A stretch of 64,000 nucleotides of DNA, taken from positions 95,747-159,746 of the forward strand of contig JAKSIK010000002.1 of the NCBI GenBank assembly GCA_024398835.1, written 5' to 3'. This document shows positions 26,708 to 36,836 of this stretch, one piece after another (positions within the stretch are counted from its first letter, which is position 1; every line of letters starts with the position of its first letter). The position numbers and the translations under genes are program-made. This DNA is from Fibrobacter sp. (GTDB lineage Bacteria; Fibrobacterota; Fibrobacteria; Fibrobacterales; Fibrobacteraceae). The notes under the pieces are model-generated. The model was not told where the DNA came from, did no database searches, and saw only the letters and a list, made by a program, of their open reading frames with translations.

Positions 26708-27307
26708 ATGGCAGAAGATTTGAAGTCCCTAATGGACCGCATTCAAAAGGATGCTTGCGACAAGGCAGAAACTGAGGCCGCCGCAATCGTCGCCAAGGCA
26801 AAGGAAAAGGCTGCTGAAATTGTGGCCGCTGCAGAAGCAGAAGCAAAGGCAAAGCTGGAAAAGGCCGACAAGGATGCCGAAGCTTTCACCGAACGCAGTG
26901 AACGCACCTTGGAGCAGTCCGCTCGTGATCTTCTCCTCACCGTAGGCAAGAACCTGGAAAAGATGATTCTGGATGTTCTTTCCCTCCAGGTGGAAAAAGC
27001 TCTTTCTGAAGATACCATCAAGCAGATGCTTCTTTCCCTCGCCAAGGGCTATACTTCTGATGTGGCTGTGGCTCTTTCTGAAGCCGATGCCAAGAAGCTC
27101 AGCAGCTTTGTGGTTGGCGAATTTGCCAAGCAGGTCCAGGGTGGCGTTACCGTGGAAAGCGAAACCGGTATCAAGTTCGGCTTCCGCGTGAAGCTGGATG
27201 GTGGCAAGGTCAGCCACGAATTTACCAAGGAAGCCATGGCCGAGGCTCTCTCCGCCATTCTCCGCCCACAGATTGCTAAAGTGGTGAGTGCCGCTGCCAA
27301 GGCATAA
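26708..27307 (+). CDS. ntpE: V-type ATPase subunit E (peripheral stalk)
   Basis: 199 residues. Residues 1-75 are a heptad-rich Ala/Lys/Glu coiled coil (KAKEKAAEIVAAAEAEAKAKL), as in the EG peripheral stalk; the globular C-terminal half has KFGFRVKLDGGKVSHEFT, the usual subunit E ending. It ties the A3B3 head to subunit I. It opens the operon E-DUF2764-A-B-D-I-K-K. The 245-nt upstream spacer is A+T-rich with TATATTC (26553-26559) and TATATAAAATT boxes; CGGAGA lies 11 nt before the ATG. Confidence 0.88.
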   Translation: MAEDLKSLMDRIQKDACDKAETEAAAIVAKAKEKAAEIVAAAEAEAKAKLEKADKDAEAFTERSERTLEQSARDLLLTVGKNLEKMILDVLSLQVEKALSEDTIKQMLLSLAKGYTSDVAVALSEADAKKLSSFVVGEFAKQVQGGVTVESETGIKFGFRVKLDGGKVSHEFTKEAMAEALSAILRPQIAKVVSAAAKA

Positions 27308-27322
27308 TTATTCGAGCGTAGA

Positions 27323-27859
27323 ATGAGTAACGCAGTCTATATACTGTCGTCTTTGCCGATGCTCCAGTTTGGGGATGTTCCGCCTCTCAGTTTGGCGGAG
27401 TTCCGTTCCCGTTGTGGCTCGGTATTGAGCGAAGAGGAATTGCAGGCTCTCGACGCCCTCTTGAGTGGGGAGGAGAGCGACAATCCCTATGTGCAGGCTT
27501 ACCAGTCCCGTGATAACCAGATGAAGAATGTTTCCGGCAAGCTCCGCGCCCAGGCGTGGGGGCCCGATGTTCGTTTCACGGAAAAGCCCTATGTGGGCTA
27601 TGACGTCACTTTCGCAAAGATGGTTGCGGATGCCTTCAACAAGGCAGACCCTCTGGAAAAGGAACAGGATATTGACAAGGCCCGTTTTTGGCTGGCCGAT
27701 TCCCTTGCCAGTGTGGACGATGCTACTATGGGTAGCGTCTTCGCCTATGCCATCAAGCTTCAAATCTGCGAGCGTTGGGCCCGCCTCAATAACGAGGCCG
27801 GCGATGCCGCAGTGATAAATGTTATTAATGCAAACGATCCTGCCTTTGGGCAGGTATGA
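27323..27859 (+). CDS. DUF2764 family protein of the V-ATPase operon
   Basis: 178 residues, starting MSNAVYILSSLPMLQFGD, which is the typical opening of DUF2764 proteins found in V-ATPase operons of Bacteroidota, Chlamydiae and spirochaetes. It is mostly helical (EEELQALDALLSG, FTEKPYVGYDVTFAKMVADAF, AIKLQICERWARLNN). By position it may replace the missing subunit C, linking rotor to membrane part; this is inference. Its stop overlaps an in-frame ATG of the next gene (TATGA). Confidence 0.8.
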   Translation: MSNAVYILSSLPMLQFGDVPPLSLAEFRSRCGSVLSEEELQALDALLSGEESDNPYVQAYQSRDNQMKNVSGKLRAQAWGPDVRFTEKPYVGYDVTFAKMVADAFNKADPLEKEQDIDKARFWLADSLASVDDATMGSVFAYAIKLQICERWARLNNEAGDAAVINVINANDPAFGQV

Positions 27860-27876
27860 CCGGAGGTCCATTTTCA

Positions 27877-29619
27877 ATGGCTAGTATCGGAAAAATCACA
27901 GGCGTTAACGGCAACTTGATTCGTGTCAAGTTCGAAAGCGCTGTTTCTCAGAACGAAGTGGCTTATGCCAAGCTCCAGGATGGTGCCAATACCATTCCTC
28001 TGAAGAGCGAAGTTATTCGAATTCGCGGCGATTACGCAGAACTCCAGGTGTTCGAAGATACCACCGGCTTAAAGGCTGGGGACGAAGTGGAATTCACTGG
28101 CGAACTCCTTTCCGTGGAACTTGGACCGGGTCTTTTGACGCAAGTGTTTGATGGTCTTCAGAACCCGCTTCCGAAGCTGGCTGAAGAATGCGGATTCTTC
28201 CTGCAGCGCGGTAAGTACCTGAAGGCTCTTCCCCGCGATAAGAAGTGGGCGTTTACTCCCGTTGCGAAGGCTGGCGATGTAGTTGTGGCTGGTGATACCT
28301 TGGGTACGGTTCCCGAGGGCGTGTTCACCCACCGCATCATGGTGCCTTTCAAGGCTCTCGGCAAGTGGACTGTGGAGTCTGTTGTTGCTGCTGGCGAACA
28401 TGTGGTTGAAGACGTTGTGGCTGTCTTGAAGAATGCCGCTGGCGAAAAGCTGGACGTGAAGATGGTGCAGACCTGGCCTGTGAAGATGCCTATCAAGGCC
28501 TTCGAGGAACGTCTCCGCCCCTCTAAGCCGCTTACCATGCAACAGCGCATTATCGATACCTTCTTCCCTGTGATGCAGGGCGGTACCTTCTGTACGCCGG
28601 GTCCCTTCGGTGCTGGCAAGACGGTGCTGCAGCAGCTTATGAGCCGCTACGCCGACGTGGATATTGTGATTTTGGCCGCTTGCGGTGAACGTGCCGGTGA
28701 AGTGGTGGAAACCCTTCGCGAATTTCCTGAGCTCATTGACCCCCGTACGGGCAAGTCCCTCATGGACCGCACCTTGATTATTTGTAACACCTCTTCCATG
28801 CCTGTGGCTGCTCGTGAAGCTTCCGTTTATACGGGTGTGACCTTGGCTGAATATTACCGCCAGATGGGCCTCAACGTGCTCCTCCTGGCTGACTCTACTT
28901 CCCGTTGGGCACAGGCCCTCCGTGAACAGAGCGGTCGTTTGGAAGAAATTCCCGGTGAAGAAGCTTTCCCGGCCTACTTGGAATCTGTGATTGCCGCCTT
29001 CTATGAACGCGGTGGTGTGGTTCGCTTGAAGGATGGCAAGACTGGTTCCGTGACGATTTGCGGATCCGTTTCCCCTGCAGGTGGTAACTTTGAAGAACCG
29101 GTGACCCAGGCTACCTTGAAGGTGGTGGGCGCATTCCTCGGCCTTAGCCGTGAACGTTCTGACCAGCGCCGCTTCCCGGCCATCCATCCTCTGGATTCCT
29201 GGTCCAAGTATGAAGGCATCATCGACGTGAAGAAGGTGGAAGATGCCCGCAAGATTCTTGCCGGCGGTGTGGATGTGAACAACATGATGAAGGTGGTGGG
29301 TGAAGAAGGTACTTCCATCGAAGACTTCATTCTCTACCTCAAGTCTGAATATCTGGATGCCGTGTATCTGCAGCAGGATGCCTATCACGAAATTGACGCC
29401 GCCTGCTCCGCCGACCGCCAGAAGTATGTGTTCGACAAGGTTTACACCATCCTCAAGACTCCGATGACTTTTACCGAGAAGGATGCAGCCCGTAGCTTCT
29501 TCCTGAAGCTCACCCAGGCCACCAAGGACTGGAACCGCGTTGCCTTCGATTCTCAGGAATTCAAGGATCTCGAATCAAGTATTTTCGCTTCCGTTAAGGG
29601 GGTAACTGCTAATGCGTAA
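27877..29619 (+). CDS. ntpA: V-type ATPase catalytic subunit A
   Basis: 580 residues from ATG 27877, chosen because GGAGG (27862-27866) is 10 nt upstream; an in-frame ATG at 27856 overlapping the previous stop is possible. The Walker A is GPFGAGKTV (about residue 245), with the arm and non-homologous insert of V-type A subunits before it (about 110-185), the catalytic GERAGEV glutamate region, [14 protein letters not shown] and the Walker B strand [19 protein letters not shown]. With B it forms the A3B3 head that hydrolyses or makes ATP. Confidence 0.97.
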   Translation: MASIGKITGVNGNLIRVKFESAVSQNEVAYAKLQDGANTIPLKSEVIRIRGDYAELQVFEDTTGLKAGDEVEFTGELLSVELGPGLLTQVFDGLQNPLPKLAEECGFFLQRGKYLKALPRDKKWAFTPVAKAGDVVVAGDTLGTVPEGVFTHRIMVPFKALGKWTVESVVAAGEHVVEDVVAVLKNAAGEKLDVKMVQTWPVKMPIKAFEERLRPSKPLTMQQRIIDTFFPVMQGGTFCTPGPFGAGKTVLQQLMSRYADVDIVILAACGERAGEVVETLREFPELIDPRTGKSLMDRTLIICNTSSMPVAAREASVYTGVTLAEYYRQMGLNVLLLADSTSRWAQALREQSGRLEEIPGEEAFPAYLESVIAAFYERGGVVRLKDGKTGSVTICGSVSPAGGNFEEPVTQATLKVVGAFLGLSRERSDQRRFPAIHPLDSWSKYEGIIDVKKVEDARKILAGGVDVNNMMKVVGEEGTSIEDFILYLKSEYLDAVYLQQDAYHEIDAACSADRQKYVFDKVYTILKTPMTFTEKDAARSFFLKLTQATKDWNRVAFDSQEFKDLESSIFASVKGVTANA

Positions 29620-30913
29620 TGTGGCTTATCATCGTATTGAACGAATTGCCGGTTCTGTGATTACCCTTCGTGCCGAAGGCGTTGCAAACCAGGAACTGGC
29701 TCAGGTGACCAGTAGCTTTGGAACCTCTCTTGCCCGTGTTATCCGCATCGACGGCGACATGGTGGACCTGCAGGTTTTCGCTGGCGCCCGCGGTATTTCT
29801 ACGGATTCCGAGGTCCGCTTCCTTGGCGAACCCATGAAGGTTGCCTATAGCGATTCTCTTCTCGGTCGCGTGTTTAACGGTGCAGGCAAGCCCCGTGACA
29901 ACGGACCCGAAGTGGATGGCGAGAAGATTGCCATCGGTGGCCCCTCCGTGAACCCCGCAAAGCGTATCATCCCGAAGACCATGGTGCGTACGGGTATCCC
30001 CATGATTGACGTGTTCAACACGCTGGTGGTGTCCCAGAAGCTTCCGATTTTCTCCATCGCAGGTGAACCTTACAACGAACTTCTGGCCCGCATTGCTCTG
30101 CAGGCAGAAGTGGACGTGATTATCCTGGGTGGTATGGGCCTGAAGCACGATGACTACCTCTATTTGAAGGATTATCTGGAAAAGAACGGCGCCATGAGCC
30201 GTACCGTGATGTTCATGCATACCGCATCTGACCCCATTGTGGAAAGCTTGCTGGTGCCGGATGCTTCCCTCGCTGTGGCGGAAAAGTTCGCTACCGACGG
30301 TAAGAACGTGCTGGTGCTCCTCACGGATATGACCAACTTTGCCGACGCCATGAAGGAAATCGCCATCACCATGGAACAGATTCCTTCCAATCGTGGCTAT
30401 CCTGGCGACCTTTACTCTCAGCTCGCTGCCCGTTACGAAAAGGCTGTGGACTTTGAAGGTTCCGGCTCCATCACCATTCTCGCCGTGACTACCATGCCTG
30501 GCGATGACGTGACCCACCCGGTGCCCGACAACACGGGTTACATTACGGAAGGTCAGTTCTACCTGCGCAAGGGACGTATCGAACCCTTCGGCTCTCTGTC
30601 TCGTTTGAAGCAACAGGTGAACGGTAAGACCCGCAGTGACCACCGCACCATCATGAACACCATGATTCAGCTTTACGCTAGCTACAAGGAAACCCTGGAA
30701 AAGCAGTCCATGGGCTTCACCATGAGTAACTGGGACCAGAAGCTGTTGAAGTACGGTGTCCGCTTCGAAAAGGAGATGATGGACCTTTCCGTGAACATTC
30801 CTCTGGAAAAAGCTTTGGATCTTGGCTGGACCATTCTTGCCGATTGTTTCGCACCGGAAGAAACGGGTATTCCTACCAAGATGATCAACGAGTATTGGCC
30901 CAAGAAGGGGTAA
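29612..30913 (+). CDS. ntpB: V-type ATPase regulatory subunit B
   Basis: 433 residues, a little shorter than most B subunits. It starts 8 nt before the end of ntpA. The nucleotide fold lacks a true P-loop ([18 protein letters not shown] in its place), as expected for B. Conserved segments include KIPIFS-like [31 protein letters not shown] (here [13 protein letters not shown]), [20 protein letters not shown] and the [18 protein letters not shown] loop. It forms the non-catalytic sites of the head. Confidence 0.97.
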   Translation: MRNVAYHRIERIAGSVITLRAEGVANQELAQVTSSFGTSLARVIRIDGDMVDLQVFAGARGISTDSEVRFLGEPMKVAYSDSLLGRVFNGAGKPRDNGPEVDGEKIAIGGPSVNPAKRIIPKTMVRTGIPMIDVFNTLVVSQKLPIFSIAGEPYNELLARIALQAEVDVIILGGMGLKHDDYLYLKDYLEKNGAMSRTVMFMHTASDPIVESLLVPDASLAVAEKFATDGKNVLVLLTDMTNFADAMKEIAITMEQIPSNRGYPGDLYSQLAARYEKAVDFEGSGSITILAVTTMPGDDVTHPVPDNTGYITEGQFYLRKGRIEPFGSLSRLKQQVNGKTRSDHRTIMNTMIQLYASYKETLEKQSMGFTMSNWDQKLLKYGVRFEKEMMDLSVNIPLEKALDLGWTILADCFAPEETGIPTKMINEYWPKKG

Positions 30914-30914
30914 T

Positions 30915-31538
30915 ATGGCGAAGATCAAGTTGACAAAAAACGCCCTCAAGGCGGAACGTGACGCACTGAAGCGCTACAAGCGCTACTTGCCCACGCTGCA
31001 GCTGAAGAAACAGCAGCTGCAGATGGAGATGCGTACGCTCCAGGAGAGGGTGCTCGCCAAACGGGCCGAGGAAGACGCTCTCCGCAAGAGGATGGCTTCC
31101 TGGATTTCCCTGTTTGCAGAGCCTATCGAATGGTCCAAATACCTGTCGGTGAAAGAAGTACGGCAGGGCGAGGGCAATATCGCCGGTGTGAAAATTCCGA
31201 CGTATGCCGGCGTGGACTTCAATATTTCTATCCCGGATTTCTTTACGACTCCGGTTTGGCTGGATGACGGTATTCGCGCCCTCCAGCAGCTGATTTCTCT
31301 CCGCTTGGAACGCCGCGTTCTGGAACGTCAGTACGAGCTTCTTTCTCAGGAACTCCGCACCACGAGCCAGCGTGTGAACCTCTTCGAGAAGGTGAAAATT
31401 CCCGAGGCGAAGGAGAACATCCGCGTTATCAATATCTATCTGGGTGACCAGCAGACTTCCGGCGTGGCCCGCAGTAAGATGGCCAAGGGGAAGGCTACGG
31501 CCCGCGTTGCAGCTGAGACTGCAGGGGAGGCCGCATGA
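30915..31538 (+). CDS. ntpD: V-type ATPase central-shaft subunit D
   Basis: 207 residues. The two long antiparallel helices typical of D are visible: LTKNALKAERDALKRYKRYLPTLQ... at the N-terminus and RRVLERQYELLSQELRTTSQRVNLFEKVKIPEAKENIRVINIYLGD at the C-terminus, with a variable middle. D is the rotor shaft turning inside A3B3. It begins 1 nt after the ntpB stop and overlaps ntpI by four bases (ATGA). Confidence 0.95.
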   Translation: MAKIKLTKNALKAERDALKRYKRYLPTLQLKKQQLQMEMRTLQERVLAKRAEEDALRKRMASWISLFAEPIEWSKYLSVKEVRQGEGNIAGVKIPTYAGVDFNISIPDFFTTPVWLDDGIRALQQLISLRLERRVLERQYELLSQELRTTSQRVNLFEKVKIPEAKENIRVINIYLGDQQTSGVARSKMAKGKATARVAAETAGEAA

Positions 31539-33463
31539 TTACTCCGATGAAGAAAGTGACGGTTCTTGCTACGGCTGCTTCCAAGGCTCAGATGCTGGAA
31601 GCCCTCCGCAGCATGGGAATCATGCATTTGACTCCTCTCAGCACTGCCGCCACCGCAGGCCTTAATTCTGCAAAGAACGAGAAGACCAAGGTGGAGAAGG
31701 CTCTGGAAGCCATTCCGGATAAACTTCCGAAGAATGTGGCTCCTGCAGAACCGGGCATGAGTGGGGAGGCTCTGGTTGAAGAAGTGCAGAAGCTCCTTGC
31801 TGAAAAGAAGGATGCGGAAGCCAACTTCGCCCAGTCCACTGAAGAACTGGCAGAATACCAGGGCTTTGGCAATTTTGACCCGGAACAGGCGGCCGCCATG
31901 GAAAAGCAGGGCGTGTTTGTGCGGCTCTATATGGCCGACACACGCAAGGTTCCTTTTGAAGTGAAGGGTGATTCCGCTTTCCAGGAACGCTTTGGCTTTG
32001 TGGAAAGTGAGGATTGCATTGCCGTCTTCAGCAAGAATGCTCCTGCTGAGGTCTCGGGCAACTTTACGGAACTTCCCGTTCCGCCCCGTTCCATTCAGGC
32101 TATGCGTGATATGCAGGCGGAATCTCGTGCGACTCTTGCCCGTGTGGAAAACCGCCTCGCGGCGCTTTCCAGCGTGAAGGCGGAAGTCCTCCGCCGCTTG
32201 GACGAGGTTTCCGAAGCCTACAACTTCGAAGAGGCTGCCGCAGGGACTCTGGATTCCAAGAGCGTTTGCGCCATTCAGGGCTACTGCCCCGCAAATCGCC
32301 TGGGCGAACTTCAGAATTCTGCAAAGGAAAACGGCTGGGGTCTCCTGGCCGATGACCCCACGGAAGACGACAATGTTCCGACTCTTCTCACATACAACAA
32401 GCTCTCGAAACCCATGCAGTTCCTCTACGATATCATCGGAATTGCGCCGGGCTACCGCGAAGTGGATGTGAGTAGCGTGTTCCTCTGCTTCTTCAGTATT
32501 TTCTTCGCCATGATTGTGGGCGATACGGCTTACGGACTTCTGTTCCTCGCCATTGCCCTCTTTGCGCGGAAGAAAATGCCCAAGGCAAGCAGCGCAGGGT
32601 TCCATTTCATTTATTTGATGAGTGGAGCAACCATCGTGTGGGGCATTATCAATGCGAGCTTCCTCGGACTCACTCCGGAACTTGCCGGCTGGAGCTACTA
32701 TGTGGATATCTGCAACTACAATTGGCTCCCGGAACCTATCCGGAATGCCATGTACTGGATTCGCAGTTCCGCTCCTATGGATCCTGCCCGCTTTGAGGCC
32801 TACAAGCAGTTCTGCGAAGGCATTACATTCTTGCCAGCCACCTTCATCCCGAAGGCTGCAGGTGCTTCCCAGATGCAGCACATCCAGTTGTTCTGCTTCT
32901 GCATTGCAGTGGTTCACTTGACCATTGCGCACTTGTGGAACGTGGTGGTCCGCTTCAAGCAGAAGAGCTCTACGGCTCTCGCTCAGGTGGGCTGGCTCAT
33001 GGGCTGCTGGGTCATGTTCTTCCTTGCTTGCCAGATGGTGCTTGGCATTCCTATGCCGAGTTTCGTCATCCCGGTGTTCATTGTGGAAGCCGTGCTCCTG
33101 GTGCTCTTCACAGTGCCTGTGAAACGCCTCAAACAAGATTTCATCAGCATCCCCATGCTGGTTTTGGATGTCGTGAACAGCTTTACCGATGTCATCAGTT
33201 ATATCCGTCTCTTTGCAGTGGGTATGTCTGGTGCCGCTATTGCTGAAGCATTCAATGGCATGCTCTCTCCGCTGTTCGGCTCCGCCGTCGGCATTGCAGG
33301 GGCCGCCATTCTACTTCTCTTCGTACATGGATTGAATATCGCCCTCGCCGTCATGGGTGTGGCTGTTCATGCCGTACGTCTTAACACACTTGAATTTTCT
33401 AACGGCTTGGGCTTGGAGTGGAGCGGTTTTGCATTCACCCCATTCGCCAAGAAAAAAGCTTAA
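31535..33463 (+). CDS. ntpI: V-type ATPase subunit I (a-type membrane stator)
   Basis: 642 residues. Residues 1-300 are a soluble coiled-coil arm; from about 310 the membrane domain has seven or eight helices (VFLCFFSIFFAMIVGDTAYGLLF onward). Helix 7 contains SFTDVISYIRLFAVGMSG with the essential Arg of the ion half-channels; the last helices are HGLNIALAVMGVAVHAVRL. It forms the ion path against the K ring. In this operon there are no separate F and G genes, as is common in the bacterial E-DUF2764-A-B-D-I-K arrangement. Confidence 0.95.
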   Translation: MITPMKKVTVLATAASKAQMLEALRSMGIMHLTPLSTAATAGLNSAKNEKTKVEKALEAIPDKLPKNVAPAEPGMSGEALVEEVQKLLAEKKDAEANFAQSTEELAEYQGFGNFDPEQAAAMEKQGVFVRLYMADTRKVPFEVKGDSAFQERFGFVESEDCIAVFSKNAPAEVSGNFTELPVPPRSIQAMRDMQAESRATLARVENRLAALSSVKAEVLRRLDEVSEAYNFEEAAAGTLDSKSVCAIQGYCPANRLGELQNSAKENGWGLLADDPTEDDNVPTLLTYNKLSKPMQFLYDIIGIAPGYREVDVSSVFLCFFSIFFAMIVGDTAYGLLFLAIALFARKKMPKASSAGFHFIYLMSGATIVWGIINASFLGLTPELAGWSYYVDICNYNWLPEPIRNAMYWIRSSAPMDPARFEAYKQFCEGITFLPATFIPKAAGASQMQHIQLFCFCIAVVHLTIAHLWNVVVRFKQKSSTALAQVGWLMGCWVMFFLACQMVLGIPMPSFVIPVFIVEAVLLVLFTVPVKRLKQDFISIPMLVLDVVNSFTDVISYIRLFAVGMSGAAIAEAFNGMLSPLFGSAVGIAGAAILLLFVHGLNIALAVMGVAVHAVRLNTLEFSNGLGLEWSGFAFTPFAKKKA

Positions 33464-33503
33464 ACCAAGGGACTCGAATCCCACTAAAAAAGAGGATAAT
33501 AAA

Positions 33504-33959
33504 ATGGATCAACAAACAATGGTGACTCTCGCAAAGATGGGCGCAGCTGCCGCCCTCGGCATTGGCGCTATGGGCTCTGCCCTTGGTTGCGGTACTGCAG
33601 GTATGGCTGCAATTACCATGTGGAAAAAAGCTTACGCTCAGGGCAAGAGCGCTCTCTTCACGCTTCTCGTGTTTGTGGGTGCTCCTATTTCCCAGACCAT
33701 TTACGGCATGCTTCTCATGAACTTCATCTTGAGTTCCGCTGCTGCTGAAGGCTTCACCAACTGGGGCGGCTGCCTCGGTGCCGGTATCTTTGGCGGTATG
33801 GGCCTCATGGCTTCTGCCTGGTATCAGGGCAAGGCCGCTGCTGTGGCTTGCGATGCTCTCGGTGAAACCGGCAAGGGCATGGTGAACTACCTCATGGTTC
33901 TCGGTATTGTGGAAACCGTGGCTCTGTTCGTTCTCGTGTTCTCCATGATGGTGCTTTAA
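33504..33959 (+). CDS. ntpK: V-type ATPase rotor subunit K, first copy (K1)
   Basis: 151 residues, four transmembrane helices (a duplicated hairpin). AGAGGAT precedes ATG 33504. The ion-carrying carboxylate is Glu137 in GIVETVALF; the first hairpin has APISQTIYG (Ser63, Gln64) and the third helix YQGK (Gln108). By comparison with Enterococcus hirae NtpK (ligands Thr64, Gln65, Gln110, Glu139) K1 keeps the Gln/Gln/Glu set of a Na+-binding rotor. K2 follows after 19 nt. Confidence 0.93.
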   Translation: MDQQTMVTLAKMGAAAALGIGAMGSALGCGTAGMAAITMWKKAYAQGKSALFTLLVFVGAPISQTIYGMLLMNFILSSAAAEGFTNWGGCLGAGIFGGMGLMASAWYQGKAAAVACDALGETGKGMVNYLMVLGIVETVALFVLVFSMMVL

Positions 33960-33978
33960 TCCTAAAAGGAGCATTGTA

Positions 33979-34434
33979 ATGGATCAGGAACAACTTTTAA
34001 CCTTAGCCAAGCTGGGTGCGGTGGCCTCTCTGGGGCTCGCGGCAGTCGGCTCGGCGCTAGGTTGCGGTACGGCAGGTATTGCCGCTATTGGAGCCTGGAA
34101 AAAGGCATATCTGAAGGGTAAGAATGCTCTCTTCACTCTTCTCATCTTCGTGGGCGCCCCCATTGCCCAGACGATTTACGGTATGCTTTTGATGATGTAT
34201 ATCTTGAACAAGAGCGCTGCAAATCCGGCCAACTGGGCTGCTTACCTTGGCGTAGGCATCTTTGGTGGGATTGGCATGCTGGCTTCTGCCTGGTACGTGG
34301 GTAAATCCGCTGCCAATGCCTGTAACGCTCTTGGCGAAACCGGCAAGGGCCTGGTGAACTACCTCATGGTTCTTGGCGTTGGCGAAACCGTGGCGCTCTT
34401 CGTCATGGTGTTCTCCATGATGCTGGTGTCGTAG
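33979..34434 (+). CDS. ntpK: V-type ATPase rotor subunit K, second copy (K2)
   Basis: 151 residues, clearly paralogous to K1 and preceded by AAAGGAG. The carboxylate Glu136 (GVGETVALF) and Gln64 are kept, but the Ser63 position is Ala (APIAQ) and the Gln108 position is Val (YVGK). The rotor may thus be a hetero-ring with altered ion coordination. Last gene of the operon; a terminator follows. A nearly identical but truncated copy lies at 38854. Confidence 0.93.
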   Translation: MDQEQLLTLAKLGAVASLGLAAVGSALGCGTAGIAAIGAWKKAYLKGKNALFTLLIFVGAPIAQTIYGMLLMMYILNKSAANPANWAAYLGVGIFGGIGMLASAWYVGKSAANACNALGETGKGLVNYLMVLGVGETVALFVMVFSMMLVS

Positions 34435-34461
34435 CGATACGCAAAGAACAATTGCAAAAGG

Positions 34462-34495
34462 CACCCTGTCACGATGAGTGGCGGGGTGTTTTTTT
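34462..34495 (+). terminator. Intrinsic terminator of the V-ATPase operon
   Basis: CACCCTGTCAC (34462-34472) pairs with GTGGCGGGGTG (34478-34488) including G-T wobbles, followed by TTTTTTT. It marks the end of the original operon and the start of the accessory island. Confidence 0.85.
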
Positions 34496-34545
34496 AGAAA
34501 ATACTATTTTACCTATAAAGGCATATAACTTTCTTTTTTTTAGTT

Positions 34546-36798
34546 ATGAAAAAAATTGTCCTAATCTTTTTGTTCCTTGGATTTGCATTTGCTCAACCGG
34601 CAAATACTGATATTCAGAAGCAGTTTGAAGCATCCAAATACATGTATTCAACCTTTACAAGGTTGGAAAAGCAAATTCTTTCTTTGCCGACAAAAGAATC
34701 TTTTTCAACGAAAAAACTAGACAGCCAATCATACGGGTTGCATTTTAAGGTAGAAGTGGGAGATGTGTTTTTTCCTACAAAGGATTTTTGGTGCTCCGAC
34801 ACTTTAGCGGAGTGGTGTAATAAATACATTGAAAAGATGAAGAATGCGTTCTTCATTCCCTATACGCTTTCAGTTGAATTCAAAAAAAATATCGGGAAAT
34901 GTCCAGCAGGAACAATTCATGAAAAGACCATCTTGGTGAATGCAGATAAAGCAACATCCGTAGATATGCCTTTAAGGCTAATGAAAGACCACATTTTCCG
35001 TGACGAAGGCTTTTCATCCAACAACGAAATATATGAATGTTGGGCTGTTATCGAAATAGGACATCAAAATGAGCCCATTATACAAAAGACTCCTCGTAAA
35101 GAATCTCTTTATCTTACAGGCCAGCAGTGGGGTGCCCCCGCTACGTTCAATCCGCTTGCAGAAAGTTGGATGGCCTCCTGGCCGGTGGGCGGACGTTTCA
35201 ACCTGATGTACGAACCACTCATCACGTACAACTCCCTGAATGGTCAGATTGAACCCCTTCTGGGCACCTTGGTCGAGGAACTCTCCAATAACGACTCTAT
35301 CGTTGTGGACCTGAACGCCGCCGCCAAGTGGAGCGATGGCAAGCCGGTGACCTCCGTGGACGTGACCTTCATGTTCCTGCGTGGCTCCATCAACTCAACC
35401 GAACAGATTTCCGCAATCCATATCGACACCCTGAAGAAGGGCGAAGAAGGCGCATTCGAACGCCTTTCGTTCATAGTTGCCAAGGACAAGCGTAACAACC
35501 CGTTGACCGTGCGCGACATGTTGCAGGCAACGCGTATCGCTCCGTCTCACGTATTTGAACCGCTAATCAAGGAAAATGGTCTCGACGAAACGAAGAAGCT
35601 CCCGATGGATCATAACCCGGTCGTTTCTGGGCCTTATAATCTTATGTCGTATGATAGTTCTAGAATAACATTAAAGCGGCGCGATGATTACTGGGGAAAC
35701 AATGCTCTTCACCATGGAAAAAGACCTGCCCCAAAATACATTGTTCACCCAATTCTAAGAAAAGGCGACGATATTTTTTCGACAATACGTGACAACGCTG
35801 TTGATGTAACTATGACCTATATAGAACATTTTTCTAGAATGCAATCTTTCGGTATTCGTTCTTGGTTTGATTCTATACCATATCATTATCCAGCAACGAT
35901 TCCAATGCTGATAATAAATGTTACGAAGCCTCCTTTGGACAATGCAGTTTTTAGGAGAGCAATGGCAACAGCTATAGAATATGAAAGAATAAATCAATAT
36001 GCGATAAAAAAGCAAACATCTGACTTAGAACCAGGTCTCATCATCCCATATGGACTAGAAAAGAAATACTTCCAAAAGAGTCATATAGGGTTGTATGGTA
36101 TTAAGACATCATTTGACGATTATATAAAAAGAAAAGGTAAGGTTCAAGAAATGCTTAATTCCATAGGAATACAATCTATATGGAACTATGACGGAACATT
36201 ATCTCACATGGAATGGCATGGAGAACGGATTCCCACAATAAAAATCACTAGCCCAATGGGTTGGACCGATTGGGGGCCAATGGTGTCCTCAGCTGTGAAT
36301 AGTATGCGCTGGGCTGGTATAGATGTGCAAGAAAATTTCGTGTATGACGACCAATACTGGCCCGCCATGGGGTTCGGCAACTTTGATCTTATTATGCACA
36401 GACCGGCAGCCGATGCGTCTCCGTCTCTTCCGTGGAGCCGTTTCAACGAAGTTATGTCAAGTCGCGACTGGCAGCCGCTTGGCGCTTGGGCAAGCGTCAA
36501 TATCGGTCGATATAACAATCCTGCATCTTCGAATTATCGTCCTGAAGTAGATAGCCTACTAGGAATAATTCCTTTATTAAAAAACGAACAAGATAGAATC
36601 GACGCATACGAAAAATTAAACATGATTTTTATGGTGGATCAACCAGCCATTCCCCTTGTTTACCTTCCTGAACTATTCTATTACTTCAACGATAAAATCT
36701 GGAAAAATTGGCCAACTCAAAAGAATCCGTATGCACCCCCTCAAATTCCCGGACTAGGTTCAGGAACAAATATTCTTTGGCATATATACTCAAAGTAA
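34546..36798 (+). CDS. Family 5 extracellular solute-binding protein (peptide-binding, OppA-like), mosaic
   Basis: 750 residues with a Sec signal peptide (MKKIVLIFLFLGFAFA). Residues about 20-185 are an unrecognised A+T-coded N-terminal domain. From 186 the SBP_bac_5 fold is clear: YLTGQQWGAPATFNPL, YEPLITYNSLNGQIEPLLGT, AAKWSDGKPVTSVDVTFMF, HNPVVSGPYNLMSYD, RDDYWGNNALH, PLDNAVFRRAMATAIE, ending FNDKIWKNWPTQKNPY. Base use switches along the gene: A+T-rich to about 35105, G+C-rich like the chromosome at 35107-35640, A+T-rich to 36358, G+C-rich at 36359-36510, then A+T-rich. This looks like recombination between diverged paralogues. No transporter genes are adjacent. Confidence 0.82.
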   Translation: MKKIVLIFLFLGFAFAQPANTDIQKQFEASKYMYSTFTRLEKQILSLPTKESFSTKKLDSQSYGLHFKVEVGDVFFPTKDFWCSDTLAEWCNKYIEKMKNAFFIPYTLSVEFKKNIGKCPAGTIHEKTILVNADKATSVDMPLRLMKDHIFRDEGFSSNNEIYECWAVIEIGHQNEPIIQKTPRKESLYLTGQQWGAPATFNPLAESWMASWPVGGRFNLMYEPLITYNSLNGQIEPLLGTLVEELSNNDSIVVDLNAAAKWSDGKPVTSVDVTFMFLRGSINSTEQISAIHIDTLKKGEEGAFERLSFIVAKDKRNNPLTVRDMLQATRIAPSHVFEPLIKENGLDETKKLPMDHNPVVSGPYNLMSYDSSRITLKRRDDYWGNNALHHGKRPAPKYIVHPILRKGDDIFSTIRDNAVDVTMTYIEHFSRMQSFGIRSWFDSIPYHYPATIPMLIINVTKPPLDNAVFRRAMATAIEYERINQYAIKKQTSDLEPGLIIPYGLEKKYFQKSHIGLYGIKTSFDDYIKRKGKVQEMLNSIGIQSIWNYDGTLSHMEWHGERIPTIKITSPMGWTDWGPMVSSAVNSMRWAGIDVQENFVYDDQYWPAMGFGNFDLIMHRPAADASPSLPWSRFNEVMSSRDWQPLGAWASVNIGRYNNPASSNYRPEVDSLLGIIPLLKNEQDRIDAYEKLNMIFMVDQPAIPLVYLPELFYYFNDKIWKNWPTQKNPYAPPQIPGLGSGTNILWHIYSK

Positions 36799-36836
36799 AA
36801 GAAAATATTTAACCGAAACAGGTATCCAATTTTACA

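Noticed and set aside
28069..33136. Long minus-strand frames opposite ntpA, ntpB and ntpI (439, 446, 566 codons)
   Set aside because: His/Gln-rich shadow translations of well-conserved ATPase subunits.
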